A DNA stretch of 64,000 nt, from NCBI GenBank assembly GCA_965368335.1, contig CBDUMN010000004.1, positions 1 to 64,000 on the forward strand. The letters run 5' to 3'. The stretch's first letter is position 1, and each line of letters begins with the position of its first letter. The translations under genes and the position numbers were made by a program. This document shows, piece by piece, positions 62,626 through 64,000 of the stretch. Under the pieces are notes generated by a model. The model did not search any database. It was not told the origin of the DNA and saw only the letters and a list, made by a program, of their open reading frames with translations. This DNA is from CBDUMN01 sp965368335 (GTDB lineage: Bacteria; Pseudomonadota; Alphaproteobacteria; Rhodospirillales; JAPHRK01).

Positions 62626-62847
62626 TGCCGCCTCCTGTCGCTGGTTGATGCCGCCTGACCGGCAATGCCTTCATGGTGGGGTTTCGCCGTCCAATTGGCA
62701 AGTCATTGTGCCACACATTAGTTTCAAGGCTGATCTGCAAAATAATTATGGCGCTCCATCGGCTCCGTTGCGTTGGACTTGCTCTAAAAAGCGACCTATG
62801 ATCCCGGCAACCAACAGAGCATGACAGCGACAGGGAGAACCGGCATC

Positions 62848-64000
62848 GTGTCAGACCGTGCAAATTCAACGGCCAGCCGAGACGTAGCTTACGTCCTTCA
62901 CCCCTATACCAACCTCAAAGCCCACAAGGAGAACGGCCCCTCTCTCGTGGTCAACCGGGGCGAAGGGATTTACGTCTACGACGAGAATGGCAAGCAGTAC
63001 CTGGAAGGCATGGCCGGACTCTGGTGTACGGCGCTGGGTTTCGGCGAAGACCGGTTGATCAAGGCCGCCAGCGACGCCATGAAACGGCTCTCGTTCTACC
63101 ATGGCTTCAATGGCCGGGTACCCGACGTTTCTGTCGATCTGGCCGAAAAGCTGATCGAAAAATCTCCCGTTCCTATGTCCAAGGTATTTTTCGCCAATTC
63201 AGGCAGCGAGGCCAACGATACGGCCATCAAGCTGATCAAATACTACAACAACGCCAAGGGCCGCCGGGTGAAGAAGAAGATCATCGCACGGGATAAAGCC
63301 TACCATGGCGTTACGGTGGCCTCGGGCAGCCTAACCGGACTGCCTATGGTGCATAACGACTTCGACCTTCCCTTGTCTGGCATTCTGCATACCGATTGCC
63401 CCTACTATTACCGAGGCGCACAGGCAGGCGAGTCTGAAGAGGACTACGCAACCCGCCTCGCCGCCAACCTCGAAGAAATGATCCTTGAAGAAGGTCCGGG
63501 CACGGTTGCCGCCTTTTTCGCCGAACCGGTGATGGGTGCAGGCGGCGTTATCACTCCACCAGCCACCTATTTCGAGAAAATCCAGGCAGTGTTGAAGAAG
63601 TACGACATCCTGTTGGTTGCCGATGAAGTGATTTGCGGGTTTGGACGAACCGGCAACTGGTGGGGCAGTCAGACCTATGGCTTAACGCCCGACATCATCA
63701 CCTCGGCCAAGGCCTTGTCGTCGGCCTACGTTCCCATATCCGCCGTACTGGTCAGCGAAGAAATCTTTTCGGCTTGCATCGATGAGAGCGAAAAACTCGG
63801 TGTTTTCGGTCATGGCTATACCTATTCGGGCCATCCGGTCGCCGCAGCAACGGCCCTTGAAGCCATCCGCATCTATGAAGAGGACGATATTATCGGCCAC
63901 GTTCAAACGGTAAGCCCTGCATTCCAAGACGGTTTGCGCGCCTTTGCCGATCATCCGCTGGTCGGCGAGGTCAGGGGCGTCGGTTTGGTAGCGGGCGTCG
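62848..64000 (+). CDS. Class III aminotransferase (partial, C-terminus off window)
   Basis: 384 residues visible, running off the right edge. GTG 62848 with GGGAGA about ten bases upstream is preferred; ATG 62821 in frame is an alternative. It contains FANSGSEANDTAIKLIKYYN (PLP phosphate cup), YHGVTVASGSLTG, the PLP-stacking ADEVICGFGRTG and the Schiff-base Lys288 in TSAKALSS. This matches omega-amino acid:pyruvate or taurine/putrescine:pyruvate-type enzymes; substrate not settled. Confidence 0.92.
   Translation, partial: MSDRANSTASRDVAYVLHPYTNLKAHKENGPSLVVNRGEGIYVYDENGKQYLEGMAGLWCTALGFGEDRLIKAASDAMKRLSFYHGFNGRVPDVSVDLAEKLIEKSPVPMSKVFFANSGSEANDTAIKLIKYYNNAKGRRVKKKIIARDKAYHGVTVASGSLTGLPMVHNDFDLPLSGILHTDCPYYYRGAQAGESEEDYATRLAANLEEMILEEGPGTVAAFFAEPVMGAGGVITPPATYFEKIQAVLKKYDILLVADEVICGFGRTGNWWGSQTYGLTPDIITSAKALSSAYVPISAVLVSEEIFSACIDESEKLGVFGHGYTYSGHPVAAATALEAIRIYEEDDIIGHVQTVSPAFQDGLRAFADHPLVGEVRGVGLVAGV

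Overview
The window looks like chromosome from an alphaproteobacterium, most likely a marine, Rhodospirillales-like, sulfur-oxidising lineage. The reasons are the three-part transhydrogenase (pntAa-pntAb-pntB), COQ9 and ELM1/GtrOC1-family proteins, a C4-dicarboxylate TRAP system under DctBD, and an aprMBA cluster of the sulfur-oxidiser type. No rRNA, tRNA, IS element, prophage or CRISPR array was seen. Taxonomy is an inference; no rRNA is available to fix it.

Layout. 1-3750: minus-strand aprM-aprB-aprA (sulfite to APS), then two hairpins and an unknown ORF that runs off the left edge. 4100-6900: an orphan solute-binding protein, TrkH and a small exported protein. 7076-9719: a three-gene signalling cassette (histidine kinase, receiver-PAS protein, receiver-like protein). 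9733-11397: COQ9, peptide deformylase and rpsU with its terminator. 11570-12544: an AT-richer accessory gene whose protein carries a 24-residue tandem repeat. 12846-15839: transhydrogenase. 16081-24220: DUF3108, enoyl-CoA hydratase, MFS, FmdE-like protein, hydrolase, PepF and a GlcD-type flavoprotein. 24395-31871: fused indolepyruvate ferredoxin oxidoreductase with SDR and DUF1330 genes, hemerythrin, AEC carrier and pyruvate kinase. 32354-37183: CheZ, two cyclophilins around cpdA, and hemN. 37265-38734: a SqrR/BigR-like ArsR regulator and an ELM1-family protein.

38839-46536 is the C4-dicarboxylate block: dctB-dctD, a convergent voltage-gated sodium channel gene, tandem palindromic activator sites plus a sigma-54 promoter, then dctP-hairpin-dctQ-dctM and a terminator. 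DctD has lost most of the GAFTGA loop that normally contacts sigma-54. 46587-49756 is an anaerobic ribonucleotide reductase operon behind a cobalamin riboswitch; its glycyl-radical domain is a separate 56-residue ORF cut off by one in-frame TAA. 49835-54327: acyl-CoA synthetase, enoyl-CoA hydratase, hspQ, pyrE-like gene and a membrane rhodanese. 54324-59790: pentapeptide-repeat protein, then a Cpx-like two-component system divergent from small envelope proteins and a cytochrome c. 59916-64000: PAS-GGDEF protein, universal stress protein and a class III aminotransferase cut by the right edge.

The observations most worth follow-up are the split NrdD under B12 control, the DctD/sigma-54 mismatch, the repeat protein at 11570-12544, the FliM-like tail on CheZ and the persulfide-sensor-like ArsR protein.
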